From: Paraburkholderia silviterrae | GTDB taxonomy: Bacteria > Pseudomonadota > Gammaproteobacteria > Burkholderiales > Burkholderiaceae | Direction: 5' to 3' | DNA: 64,000 nucleotides | Assembly: GCF_004353915.1 (NCBI RefSeq) | Contig: NZ_SMRP01000002.1 | Span: 210,574 to 274,573, forward strand | Shown: positions 17,555-26,091 of the stretch, piece by piece | How positions within the stretch are numbered: position 1 is the stretch's first letter | How the letters are laid out: every line of letters begins with the position of its first letter | Made by a program: the position numbers and the translations under genes | Notes under the pieces: model-generated | What the model was told of the DNA's origin: nothing | Databases searched by the model: none | The model's input: the letters and a program-made list of their open reading frames with translations, nothing else

Positions 17555-17576
17555 ACGGGGCGTTGCCCCGTTTTTT
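17555..17576 (+). terminator. Intrinsic terminator after the Rrf2 gene
   Basis: ACGGGGC (17555-17561) pairs with GCCCCGT (17565-17571) around GTT and is followed by six T. The last two T also form the start of the -35 box of the next promoter. Confidence 0.85.
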
Positions 17577-17606
17577 GGGCCTTTATCTGTAACTAATATA
17601 GTTACA
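17575..17606 (+). promoter_or_regulatory. Promoter and perfect operator of the oxidoreductase gene
   Basis: TTGGGC (17575-17580), 16-base spacer, TATAGT (17597-17602). The perfect inverted repeat TGTAACTA (17588-17595) and TAGTTACA (17599-17606) overlaps the -10 box, exactly as at the Rrf2 promoter. Repressor binding would block polymerase. Confidence 0.75.
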
Positions 17607-17632
17607 TAAATATTTCGTACAGGAGTCAGGAA

Positions 17633-18277
17633 ATGAGCAAGTCACTGAAGATCGCCTTGTTTGGTGCAACCGGCATGATCGGCTCGCGCATTGCCGCGGA
17701 AGCGGCACGGCGCGGCCATCAGGTGAGCGCGCTGGTGCGCCAGCCCGAGCGCGTTGCTGCGGCGCCGAACGTCCACGCCGCGAAGGCCGATCTGCTCGAC
17801 GCCGCGAACGTGGCGGCGGCGGTGCGTGGCCACGACGTGGTCGCGAGCGCCTACGCGCCGCCCGCGAACCGGCTCGACGACCTCCAGGCGGCGACTCGCG
17901 CGCTCATCGAAGGCTCGCGGGCCGCGGGCCTCAAGCGCCTCGTGGTGGTCGGCGGCGCGGGCTCGCTCGAAGTCGCGCCGGGCGTGCAGCTCGTCGATAC
18001 CGCGGGCTTCCCCGATGCCTATAAGCCGATCGCGCTTGCGCACCGCATCGCGTTCAACGAATACCGCAAGGTGACGGATCTGGACTGGACCTGCTTCGCG
18101 CCGGCCGCGCTGATCGCGCCGGGCGAGCGTACCGGTACGTTCCGCACCGGGGCAAACACGTTGATCGCCGACGCCAATGGAGAAAGCCGTATCTCCGCCG
18201 AGGACTACGCCGTTGCGTTCGTCGACGAACTGGAGCAGGGCCGCTTCATCCGCCAGATTGCAACCGTGGCGTATTGA
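17633..18277 (+). CDS. NAD(P)-binding oxidoreductase (YwnB-like, atypical short-chain)
   Basis: Rossmann-fold NAD(P)-dependent protein of the NmrA/YwnB group. The 214-residue protein has the dinucleotide motif LFGATGMIGSRIAAEA (residues 9-24), ALVRQPERV for NADP ribose contact, and VVVGGAGSLEVAPG in the middle. The catalytic Tyr-x3-Lys of classical short-chain dehydrogenases is not evident, as usual for this group. AGGAG lies eight bases before the ATG. It is controlled from its own promoter with an Rrf2-type operator. In other bacteria such pairs respond to electrophiles or quinones; that role is inferred by analogy only. Confidence 0.85.
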   Translation: MSKSLKIALFGATGMIGSRIAAEAARRGHQVSALVRQPERVAAAPNVHAAKADLLDAANVAAAVRGHDVVASAYAPPANRLDDLQAATRALIEGSRAAGLKRLVVVGGAGSLEVAPGVQLVDTAGFPDAYKPIALAHRIAFNEYRKVTDLDWTCFAPAALIAPGERTGTFRTGANTLIADANGESRISAEDYAVAFVDELEQGRFIRQIATVAY

Positions 18278-18581
18278 AGGGCGCAATGGCTCGATCGGCT
18301 GGGCAATCGGCGGCTTGATGGGCCGGTCGCTCAACCGAAGTGGGCGCAAGAGCGTGAAAGGGCGCGGGCCGGGGCGCTCGCGCTGGACGCTTGCATTCTG
18401 TTACGCACCCGTGACGCGTGCGTATGCCGACTGCGGCTACACTGAAGCGTCCTGATTTAGCCCCTTCGTCATGATTTCACGCTCCGGACGGGACGATGCG
18501 GGGGCGCAACCTGCCGCATCGCTTGCGTCACCCGCAAGGGATTGCGGCCCGTATTCACGCGCCGCCGTCACGGCGGACCGC
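18278..18581. other. Intergenic region before the MscS gene
   Basis: About 300 bases with no recognised gene, RNA or repeat. An in-frame ATG at 18471 would extend the channel protein by 37 polar residues, but it lacks a ribosome binding site and would bury the signal peptide. Confidence 0.4.
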
Positions 18582-21062
18582 ATGCACTGGCTTTTGCGTC
18601 ACGCATTCGCGCTATACGTGTGGCTTGCGCTATGCGTCGGTGCCGGCTTGCCCGTGAAAGCGCTGGCGGCTGGCCCCGCGGCGGCGGCCGTGCCCGTGCT
18701 GCCCGCGCTGCAAAGCCTCATCACGGGCGCACCCGCGTCGGCCTCGGGCGCCTCGGCGGCCCAGGCGGCTTCCGCACCCTCGCCGGCGAGCCAGGCCGAG
18801 TTCACGCGTTCGCTCAACAGCGTGATCGCCACGCTCGATGACGATCGCCAGCGCAATGCGCTCGTCTCCCAGCTCAAGAAGCTGCGCAGCGCCTCGCAGG
18901 ACGTCGCGCCCGCGCCGGCCTCGGGCGCCGCCACGGCAACCTCGGGCCTGCTCGGCGCCATCGCATCGGGACTCGCCTCGGTCGAGTCGGACGCCCGCCG
19001 CGGACGCAGCCCGTTGCACTACTGGGCCGGCCGCTTCGGCGCGGCAGGCGTGGAGATCTATGCGCTTGCGTCGGGCGGAGAGGGCGAGAGCCCGGGACGC
19101 ATCGTCTTCGACATGGTCGCGATGCTGGTGGGCTGGGGCGCGTGCGCCGCCGTGCTGCGCTGGCTCGAGCGGCGGCTCCTGCGGCGCCTGTCGATGGCGA
19201 CGGGTCTGCGGCCCAATCCCACCACGCTCGAGCTGGTGTTCTTCGCGTTGCACCGCGTGGCGCCATGGATCGTCGCCTTCGTTGGCGCGCTCGTGGTCGA
19301 GCGGTCGATGCCCCAGGCGCTCGGGCGCACGCTGGGTCTCGTCATCGCCTATGCCATGGTCGCCGGCGCGGTGTTCTCGGCGATCTGCCTGATCATGTTC
19401 TCGCTGTTCGGCGCGGGGCATCGGCGTGCCGCCGTGCATGTGCTGATCCGCGACTCGCGCCGTCTGCTCTTTGCGATCGGCGTGCTCGCCGCGCTCGGCG
19501 ATGCCGCCACCAATTACGAAGTCGCGCATCAGCTCGGCGTGAGCCTGGCGGCGCTCGTCTCGACCTTCGCGAACATGACCGCCGCCGTGCTCACGGCCGT
19601 GTTCGCGATCGCATTCCGGCGCCCGGTCGCGCATCTCATTCGCAACCGCGGCTATACGCTGCGCCACGGTCACAAGGCGCTGACCGAAATCTTCGATGTG
19701 CTCGCCTCGCTCTGGCAGTTGCCGATGCTGCTGCTGGCCGCCGCGTCGATCGTCGCGACGCTTGGCGGGTTGAGCAGCAACGAGAACGTGCTGCAGATCT
19801 CGGTCGTCACGGCGCTGTTGCTCGTGCTCGCGTTCTTCCTATCGGCGGTGATCATGCGCATCACGCGGCCGAACCCCACGCGGGTGCGGCGCCGCTCGCC
19901 GTACCTGCGCCGCCTGTTGCGCTTCGTGGGCACGCTGCTCGTGCTGTTCGTGTGGCTCGCGTTCTTCGAGTCGTGCGCGCGTCTCTGGGACATCTCGCTC
20001 GCGGCGATCATCGAGGCGAGCGTGGCCGCGCGCGGCATCGCGCACGCGATCTTCGCGATCCTGGTGACGGTGTTCCTCGCGTGGCTCGTGTGGATCGTGC
20101 TCGACACCGCCATCCTCGAAGCGCTCAATCCGAGCGGGCCGCGCACGAAGGGCCGCGCACCCAGCACGCGCGCGCGCACCATGCTGCCGCTCGTGCGCAA
20201 TGCGCTGCTCGTGACGATCCTCACGATCGCGGGCATCGTCACCGCCGCGAATCTCGGCATCAACGTGACGCCGCTGCTGGCCGGGGCGGGCGTGATTGGT
20301 CTCGCGATCGGCTTTGGCGCCCAGTCGCTCGTGACCGACCTCATCACGGGACTGTTCATCATCATCGAGGAGACGATCTCGGTGGGCGACTGGATCGATC
20401 TGGACAACGGCCATGCCGGCACGGTCGAGCATTTGTCGATCCGCACGGTGCGACTGCGCGACGGGCAGGGCGCGGTCCACGCGATTCCTTTCTCGCAGAT
20501 CAAGATCGTGAAGAACCTCTCGCGCGATTTCGCGTTCGCGGTGTTCGAGGTGCGCGTGCCGTTCTCGGTCGATCTCGACACGGTCACGCGCATCATCCGC
20601 GAGACGGGCGCCGAGCTCATCGCCGATTTCCGTTACCGGCGCGAAATCCTCGGTCCCGTGGAGGTGTGGGGGCTCGACCGCTTCGACCCGAACTGGATGG
20701 TCGTGAAAGGGCAGATCAAGACGCGTCCGCTGCAGCAGTGGAGCGTGGCGCGCGCGTTCAACGCACGTTTGAAGCGCCATATGGACGAGGCCGGCATCCA
20801 GATGCCGGTGCCGCAGATGCAGGTGCATATGGCCTCGCGCAGCGGGGACGATGAGCGCTTCGACGAGCCGCGCGCGCAAGACATGGAACATGGGGACCAC
20901 GTGGGTCACGATCCCGCGGCGGCCCATGGCGTGAGCGCGCATGCGGATTCGGCGGCGCGCGGCGTGACGCGCGACGCCTCGCACGAACCGCGTCCGGCGC
21001 CGCCACCCACGGCGGGCCCCGAGGGCGCGCCGCCACAAATTCCCGCTGCCGGGCGGACCTGA
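18582..21062 (+). CDS. Large mechanosensitive channel of the MscS family (YbiO-like)
   Basis: Inner-membrane channel that opens on membrane tension to release solutes during hypo-osmotic shock. From the chosen start the 826-residue protein has a signal peptide (FALYVWLALCVGAGLPVKALAAG), an Ala/Ser-rich periplasmic region, about ten further membrane segments, and the MscS core at about 560-680: LLAGAGVIGLAIGFGAQSLV is the pore helix TM3, followed by DLITGLFIIIEETISVGDWI and the beta domain. The C-terminal 90 residues are His/Asp/Pro-rich and look disordered. Size and layout resemble E. coli YbiO. The ATG at 18471 is an alternative start. No operon partner. Confidence 0.87.
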   Translation: MHWLLRHAFALYVWLALCVGAGLPVKALAAGPAAAAVPVLPALQSLITGAPASASGASAAQAASAPSPASQAEFTRSLNSVIATLDDDRQRNALVSQLKKLRSASQDVAPAPASGAATATSGLLGAIASGLASVESDARRGRSPLHYWAGRFGAAGVEIYALASGGEGESPGRIVFDMVAMLVGWGACAAVLRWLERRLLRRLSMATGLRPNPTTLELVFFALHRVAPWIVAFVGALVVERSMPQALGRTLGLVIAYAMVAGAVFSAICLIMFSLFGAGHRRAAVHVLIRDSRRLLFAIGVLAALGDAATNYEVAHQLGVSLAALVSTFANMTAAVLTAVFAIAFRRPVAHLIRNRGYTLRHGHKALTEIFDVLASLWQLPMLLLAAASIVATLGGLSSNENVLQISVVTALLLVLAFFLSAVIMRITRPNPTRVRRRSPYLRRLLRFVGTLLVLFVWLAFFESCARLWDISLAAIIEASVAARGIAHAIFAILVTVFLAWLVWIVLDTAILEALNPSGPRTKGRAPSTRARTMLPLVRNALLVTILTIAGIVTAANLGINVTPLLAGAGVIGLAIGFGAQSLVTDLITGLFIIIEETISVGDWIDLDNGHAGTVEHLSIRTVRLRDGQGAVHAIPFSQIKIVKNLSRDFAFAVFEVRVPFSVDLDTVTRIIRETGAELIADFRYRREILGPVEVWGLDRFDPNWMVVKGQIKTRPLQQWSVARAFNARLKRHMDEAGIQMPVPQMQVHMASRSGDDERFDEPRAQDMEHGDHVGHDPAAAHGVSAHADSAARGVTRDASHEPRPAPPPTAGPEGAPPQIPAAGRT

Positions 21063-21113
21063 GCGCGTTTCGCACACGCTGCGCGCTGCCCTGCGGCGTG
21101 GATTCGAGGCACA

Positions 21114-21130
21114 TTTCGCAGAGCGAAACA
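21114..21130. promoter_or_regulatory. IclR-like operator box 1
   Basis: TTTCGC (21114-21119), AGA, GCGAAA (21123-21128) is a perfect palindrome followed by CA. IclR-family sites often have this form. The 14 bases CGCAGAGCGAAACA recur at 24943-24956 before the IclR gene. It lies about 80 bases upstream of the acuI-like gene. Confidence 0.5.
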
Positions 21131-21207
21131 GATTCGCCATTCTGTTCGGCGCCGCGCACCGCTATGCGAACATGACCGGCAAACATTCACTTGCCGGAGG
21201 CGAGAGC

Positions 21208-22203
21208 GTGACTTCATCGATCCGCGCGATTCAGGTGGCCGAGTCGGATGGGCGCGCACGCGGCGCGCTCGTGCAGATCGCAACTGCCGAACTCGATGCC
21301 GTCGCCGCTGGCGGTGTCGCAATCCGCACCGTGCACAGCGGCGTCAACTACAAGGATGCACTCGCGGTCACCGGAAGCGCGCCCATTATGCGGCGCTTGC
21401 CTTGCGTCGCGGGCATCGAGGCGTTCGGCATCGTCGAGGCGAGCGCCGACGCACGCTTTCGCCCGGGCGACGCGGTGATGGTGCACGGCTTCGGCATCGG
21501 CGTCGAGCACGACGGCGGCTTTGCCGAGCGCGTATGCGTGCCGGCGGACTGGGTCATGCCGGTACCGGCCGGGCTCGGACTCTTCGACGCGGCGGCACTA
21601 GGCGTCGCGGGCTACACCGCTGCGCTCGCCATTCATCGGATGGAGCACAACGGCCTCACGCCCGGCGCGGGCCCCGTTGTCGTGACGGGCGCGACGGGCG
21701 GCGTCGCGAGCCTCGGCATCGCGATGCTGGCCGCCGCGGGCTATGAGGTCGTCGCCATCACGGGCAAGGACGATGCGGCGGCGTGGCTGCGCAGCCTCGG
21801 TGCGGCGAGCGTGCTGCCGCGCAGCGCCGTCGAGGCGCCGGGCAAGCCGCTGCGTCATGCGCGCTGGGCCGGCGCGCTCGACTCGGTGGGCGGCGAGACG
21901 CTCGCGTGGCTCGCCTCCACGATGCGTGAAGGCGCGCCCATCGCGGCCTTTGGCAATGCGGGCGGCCATGCCTTCGGCGGTAGCGTGCTGCCGTTCATCC
22001 TGCGCGGCGTGCAACTCATCGGCATCAACGCGAACAGTCCGATGCCGCTGCGCGAGACCGTGTGGGCCCGCATCGCGGGCGGCCTGCGTCCGCGTGGGCT
22101 CGATGCCATCGCCCGCGTGATCCGTCTGGACGACGTCCTCGATGTCTGCGAGCGCCAGGTGCGCGGCGAGACGCGCGGGCGCTCGATCATCGGCTTTCAC
22201 TGA
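21208..22203 (+). CDS. Acryloyl-CoA reductase/quinone oxidoreductase family (AcuI/YhdH-like)
   Basis: Zinc-free medium-chain dehydrogenase using NADPH; AcuI members reduce acryloyl-CoA to propionyl-CoA. The 331-residue protein has the N-terminal GroES-like part with the family signature SGVNYKDALAVTG, the GIEAFGIVEAS region, and the nucleotide-binding motif VVVTGATGGVASLGIAML. Near the end INANSPMPLRETVWARIAGGL is typical of YhdH/AcuI. I chose GTG at 21208 because GGAGG lies seven bases upstream; an ATG 12 codons earlier has none. It heads a group of CoA-linked genes and has an IclR-like box in front, so a role in carboxylic-acid breakdown is plausible. Confidence 0.85.
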   Translation: MTSSIRAIQVAESDGRARGALVQIATAELDAVAAGGVAIRTVHSGVNYKDALAVTGSAPIMRRLPCVAGIEAFGIVEASADARFRPGDAVMVHGFGIGVEHDGGFAERVCVPADWVMPVPAGLGLFDAAALGVAGYTAALAIHRMEHNGLTPGAGPVVVTGATGGVASLGIAMLAAAGYEVVAITGKDDAAAWLRSLGAASVLPRSAVEAPGKPLRHARWAGALDSVGGETLAWLASTMREGAPIAAFGNAGGHAFGGSVLPFILRGVQLIGINANSPMPLRETVWARIAGGLRPRGLDAIARVIRLDDVLDVCERQVRGETRGRSIIGFH

Positions 22204-22262
22204 GCGGCTTTCACTGAGCCGCCGTGCCTGACTGGCCGTGCCTGACCGGCCGTGCCTGACCA
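22191..22262 (+). repeat. Two adjacent 14-bp tandem repeats across a stop codon
   Basis: CGGCTTTCACTGAG occurs twice in tandem (22191-22204, 22205-22218); the first copy contains the TGA stop of the preceding gene. After GC come three units of GCCGTGCCTGACYG (22221-22234, 22235-22248, 22249-22262, the last ending CA). Both arrays have a 14-bp period but different sequence, pointing to local replication slippage. Confidence 0.75.
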
Positions 22263-22334
22263 GCGTGCTGCGGCACGCCGTCGTGACACGCCCTCTGTCT
22301 TTCCCGCCGCCGTTCAAAAACAAGGAGACACCCT

Positions 22335-23582
22335 ATGACCCGCCTATTCAGCGAGCGCTTCCTGCATGCCCTCGATCCCGACGAGCGCACGTTGCTCGAG
22401 ACGACTCGGCGTCTTTGCCGCGAGCGCATCGGACCGGATGCCGACACCGTCGCGCGCGAAGACACGTTCGCCGCTCAGACGTTTCGTCTGCTCGTCGAGC
22501 ATCGCATCGTCGCCACCGCGTTTCCGCGGCGCTTCGGCGGCAGCGAGGCACGTCAGCGCTTGCGTATTCGCCTCGTCGAGGAACTCGGCCGTGTGTGCAG
22601 CGCGGCGGCCTCCCTCGTGACGGGCGCCGACCTGTCGTGCCGCGCGATCGTCGCGGGCGCGTCCGAGGCCGTGCAGGACCAGTTGCTGCCCGCGCTGTGC
22701 GAGGGCCGCCTGCAGGCGGCCTTCGCGCTCACCGAGCCGGGGGCAGGGTCGGACGTGCGCAATCTCGCGACGGTGGCCGTGCGCGCGGGCGAGGGGTATC
22801 GCGTGAGCGGGCGCAAGAAGTTCATCACGCGCGCGAACGTGGCCGACTGGTTCGTCGTGGTCGCCCGTTGCCGCGATGAGAAGGCGTCGGCGGGCGCTAG
22901 TCCCGACGACCCCTTCGTCGCGCTGCTGATCCCGCGCGATGCGCCGGGCCTGAGTGCCGGTCCCGCCGTCGACAAGCTCGGCTGGTTCGGCGTGCCGATC
23001 GCGGAGCTCGCATTCGACGGCGTGGCCGTGGACGCGCGCTGGCGCCTGGGCGCAGAAGGCGAGGGCTTCGCGCTCGCGCAGGACGCGCTCGTACGCGCGC
23101 GCCTGGGCCACGCGTCGATGGCGCTGGGCCGGGCGATGGGCGCGGTGGAAATTGCCGCCGCGTACTGCTGCGAGCGCGACGTATTCGGCAAGCCGCTCGG
23201 CGCGCATCAGGGCGTGCAGTGGATGCTCGCCGACGCCATCACGCAGATCGAGGCATCGCGTGCGCTCGTGGACGCCGCGGCGGCCAGCTACGACCGCGGC
23301 GATGCCGACGCCGCCGTGCAGGCCTCGATGGCCAAGATGCACGCGACCGATCTCGGCATGAAGGTGTGCACGGATGCACTGCAACTGACCGGCGGGCGCG
23401 GATATCTGAAGGCGTTCCCGCTCGAACGGTTCTTCAGGGATGCGAAATTGAATCAGATCGGCGAGGGTTCGAGCGAGGTGCATCGCACGGTGATCGGCCG
23501 CGACGCCGTGCGCCGCGCGGGCGAGGCGTCGCTCGAGCGCCACCCGTGCCTGCCTGCGGGCAAGCTCACGACCGACTTCTGA
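22335..23582 (+). CDS. Acyl-CoA dehydrogenase family protein
   Basis: FAD-dependent enzyme that introduces an alpha-beta double bond into an acyl-CoA. The 415-residue protein has the helical N-terminal domain, the FAD/substrate motif AFALTEPGAGSDVRNLA (middle beta domain), SGRKKFITRANVADWFVVVA, and in the C-terminal helical domain ELTGGRGYLKAFPLERFFRDAK-type sequence, then IGEGSSEVHR, which matches the position of the catalytic Glu-containing YEGT-x2-hx-R motif. AAGGAGACA precedes the ATG. It follows the AcuI-like gene after 130 bases containing repeats, same direction, and is probably co-transcribed. Chain-length preference cannot be stated. Confidence 0.92.
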   Translation: MTRLFSERFLHALDPDERTLLETTRRLCRERIGPDADTVAREDTFAAQTFRLLVEHRIVATAFPRRFGGSEARQRLRIRLVEELGRVCSAAASLVTGADLSCRAIVAGASEAVQDQLLPALCEGRLQAAFALTEPGAGSDVRNLATVAVRAGEGYRVSGRKKFITRANVADWFVVVARCRDEKASAGASPDDPFVALLIPRDAPGLSAGPAVDKLGWFGVPIAELAFDGVAVDARWRLGAEGEGFALAQDALVRARLGHASMALGRAMGAVEIAAAYCCERDVFGKPLGAHQGVQWMLADAITQIEASRALVDAAAASYDRGDADAAVQASMAKMHATDLGMKVCTDALQLTGGRGYLKAFPLERFFRDAKLNQIGEGSSEVHRTVIGRDAVRRAGEASLERHPCLPAGKLTTDF

Positions 23583-23647
23583 GCGAAGCGCCCTTGACCG
23601 CGACATTTGTCAGGACTGCGCGGGTCGCGGTCAAGGGCACTGAACGC

Positions 23648-24862
23648 TTAAATCACCTGCTCGCGGCGCAACTCGGCGAGCGCTTGCGCATCGAGTCCCA
23701 GCGCGCCATACACCGCCTCGTTGTGCTCGCCGAGCGCAGGGCCGCTGCGCGGCGCCGGCACTGCGCGGCCCTTCACGCGCGGCACGATGCACGGCGCGGG
23801 CACCGTGCCCAGCTCCGGGTCGGGCAGCCGGATGATCGCCTCGCGTGCGATGAAATGCGGGTCGGCGGCAATGTCGTCGATGGTGTAGATCTTCGTGTGC
23901 GGCACGCCCGCTTCGGTGAGGCGGGCGCTGAGCCGTGCAAACGGCAGTGCGGCGAACGCGCCCTGCAGCAGCGCGTCGAGCGCGCTCGCATGGGCGACGC
24001 GGTTGACGTTGTCGACGAAGCGCGGATCGTCGGGCACGTCACCGAGCTCGAGGGCCGCGCACAGCCGCCGGAAGATCGGCTGCGTTGACGCGACCAGCGA
24101 GAACGCCACGCCGTCCGCGCTGCGGTACATGTTCGAGGGCGCGGTATAGGTCGCACGATTGCCATGGTGGCCGCGCACGAGGCCCAACTGCTCGCGCTCG
24201 ACCGCGAGGGGTTCGAGCATGCGAAAGAGCGCCTCGGTCGCGGAGAGGTCGATCTCGACGCCGCTTGCTTCGGGGTCCGAACGCATGCGCACCATTTCGG
24301 CGGCGATGGCGAACGCGGCGAACAGGCCCGCTACCGTGTCGCCGAGCGGAAAGTTCATGTGCAGCGGCGTGCCGTTGGCTTCGCCGGTGAGCTGCGTGAG
24401 GCCGCTCATCGCCTCGAAGATGCGCGCGAAGCCGCCGCGCTGGCGGTACGGGCCGGTCTGGCCGAAGCCGGTGAGGCGCAGCACCACGAGGCGCGGATTG
24501 ACCGCGTGCAGCGTTTCCACGTCGAGCCCCCATTCCTCCAGCTTGCCCGCGCGGAAGTTCTCGACGAGCACATCGGTGTCCTGAACGAGCCGCAGGAACA
24601 GCGCGCGCCCGGCAGCCTTGCGCACGTCGAGCGTGATGCCGCGCTTGCCGCGGTTCGTCACTTTCCAATAGAGGGCCATGTCGTCCTTGACGGGCTGCAG
24701 CTTGCGCAGCGCGTCGCTGCCGTCAGGCAGCTCGATCTTCGTGACATCGGCGCCGAGATCGGCACAGAGCGTCGCGCCGAAGGGGCCGGCGACCACGGTC
24801 GAAAGATCGAGAATGCGCACGCCGGCTAGCGGGCCGCGCGGCGGCGAGGGTTGCGTGACCAT
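23648..24862 (-). CDS. CaiB/BaiF family CoA-transferase
   Basis: Class III CoA-transferase moving CoA between carboxylic acids through an aspartyl-CoA intermediate. The 404-residue protein has LAGVRILDLSTVVAGPFGAT at the start (CoA binding), LCADLGADVTKIELP, and the catalytic region LVENFRAGKLEEWGLD with VVLRLTGFGQTGPYRQR. The conserved Asp is expected in the preceding segment VQDTDVLVENF. AGGAG lies before the ATG (24860-24862). It is convergent with the acyl-CoA dehydrogenase and divergent from the IclR gene, whose product probably controls it through the box at 24940-24956. It would activate the substrate as its CoA ester. Confidence 0.92.
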   Translation of the reverse strand: MVTQPSPPRGPLAGVRILDLSTVVAGPFGATLCADLGADVTKIELPDGSDALRKLQPVKDDMALYWKVTNRGKRGITLDVRKAAGRALFLRLVQDTDVLVENFRAGKLEEWGLDVETLHAVNPRLVVLRLTGFGQTGPYRQRGGFARIFEAMSGLTQLTGEANGTPLHMNFPLGDTVAGLFAAFAIAAEMVRMRSDPEASGVEIDLSATEALFRMLEPLAVEREQLGLVRGHHGNRATYTAPSNMYRSADGVAFSLVASTQPIFRRLCAALELGDVPDDPRFVDNVNRVAHASALDALLQGAFAALPFARLSARLTEAGVPHTKIYTIDDIAADPHFIAREAIIRLPDPELGTVPAPCIVPRVKGRAVPAPRSGPALGEHNEAVYGALGLDAQALAELRREQVI

Positions 24863-24939
24863 CGTGTCTCCTGAAGTCCGTTTGGGAATCCGTAGTTCCA
24901 CACACACTAGGCGAGAGGGGCGCGCAAGTTCAACTGGCA

Positions 24940-24956
24940 TACCGCAGAGCGAAACA
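24940..24956. promoter_or_regulatory. IclR-like operator box 2, between divergent genes
   Basis: TACCGC AGA GCGAAA CA is a relaxed version of the palindrome at 21114-21130; the right 14 bases (24943-24956) are identical. It lies in the 135-base gap between the CaiB-type gene and the IclR gene, the expected place for a regulator controlling both. Confidence 0.55.
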
Positions 24957-24997
24957 CTATGCTGATTTTCTTGACCATCTAAAGGCCTTTCTCGACT

Positions 24998-26026
24998 ATG
25001 GGATCGTCATCTTCAAGGGCCGCTTCGAAGCGGGCCGCCACGCGCAAAGCCCCTATGCAAACCGAGCCGTCAACCGCCACCGCAAGCCGCGCCGTGCGCC
25101 CGAACGCACCGCTCGCACCGGTCACACAGGGCGAGAAGCCCGCGAATGCGCGCTCACATGCGCGCGCCGCCCTGCCGGTGCCGGCGGCGGCTCGCCGTGT
25201 GGGGGAGCCGCTCTTGCCCGTGCCGCCCGATGCAGAATCGACAGACCGCCAGTTCGCGATCAACCTCGCGCGCGGCCTGCAGGTGCTGCGCGCGTTCACC
25301 CCGGCCGAGCCGATGCTCGGCAACCGCGAACTCGCCGACCGCACGGGCTTGCCCAAGGCCACCATCTCGCGGCTCACCTACACGCTGACCTTGCTCGGCT
25401 ACCTGAACCGCAGCGAGAAGTATCAGCGCTACCGGCTGGGCGCGGGCGTGCTCACGCTCGGCTACCCGATGCTCGCGGCCATGCAGGTGCGCCAGATTGC
25501 GCGTCCGTATATGGAGAAACTCGCGCGCGAGACGCGCTGCACCGTGAATTTGGGCATGCGCGACCGCCTCAACGTGGTCTACGTGGATACCTGTCGCCCG
25601 GGCCGCGACAACAATGCACAACCCGATATCGGCAGCACGCGGCCGCTGCTCGCGACCTCGATCGGGCGCGCGCTGCTCATCGGCGAGAGCGCGAAGGAGC
25701 GCGCGGCGGTGCTTAACCGGCTGCGCCTGAGCGACCCCGAGCGCTACGCACTCGACCGGGACATCTGGGAGGCCGACCACGCCGCCTTCGCCGAGCGTGG
25801 CTTTACCCTGAGCCGCGGCGACTGGCTGCGCGACATCCACGCGATCGCCGTGCCGGTGCGTCAGCCGCCCGACGAGGAGCGCATCGCGCTGAACTGCACC
25901 GTGGTGAGCCGCCGTCTTGCCGACGACTGGCTCGAGCGCACGGTCGCGCCGCTGCTGCTCGAAGCCGCACTGCGCATCGAGCGCGCTTGCGGTGTGGCCG
26001 ACGCGAGCGGGGCGGGCGTCGGGTAA
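24998..26026 (+). CDS. IclR family transcriptional regulator
   Basis: Helix-turn-helix regulator with a C-terminal effector-binding GAF-like domain. In the 342-residue protein the DNA-binding part runs from FAINLARGLQVLRAF through ELADRTGLPKATISRLTYTLTLLGYL (about 87-135). The ligand domain contains MRDRLNVVYVDTCRPG, STRPLLATSIGRALL and the final IALNCTVVSRR motif. About 80 residues at the N-terminus are Ala/Arg/Pro-rich and absent from typical 250-270-residue members; Met20 is an alternative start. It is divergent from the CaiB-type gene and followed by an acyl-CoA dehydrogenase, and likely senses an intermediate of their pathway. Confidence 0.9.
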   Translation: MGSSSSRAASKRAATRKAPMQTEPSTATASRAVRPNAPLAPVTQGEKPANARSHARAALPVPAAARRVGEPLLPVPPDAESTDRQFAINLARGLQVLRAFTPAEPMLGNRELADRTGLPKATISRLTYTLTLLGYLNRSEKYQRYRLGAGVLTLGYPMLAAMQVRQIARPYMEKLARETRCTVNLGMRDRLNVVYVDTCRPGRDNNAQPDIGSTRPLLATSIGRALLIGESAKERAAVLNRLRLSDPERYALDRDIWEADHAAFAERGFTLSRGDWLRDIHAIAVPVRQPPDEERIALNCTVVSRRLADDWLERTVAPLLLEAALRIERACGVADASGAGVG

Positions 26027-26091
26027 GCCCTGTTCCGGACGTGCTGCGCACAAAACATCAGCATGACTAATCATATGAACGAGGAGACACG

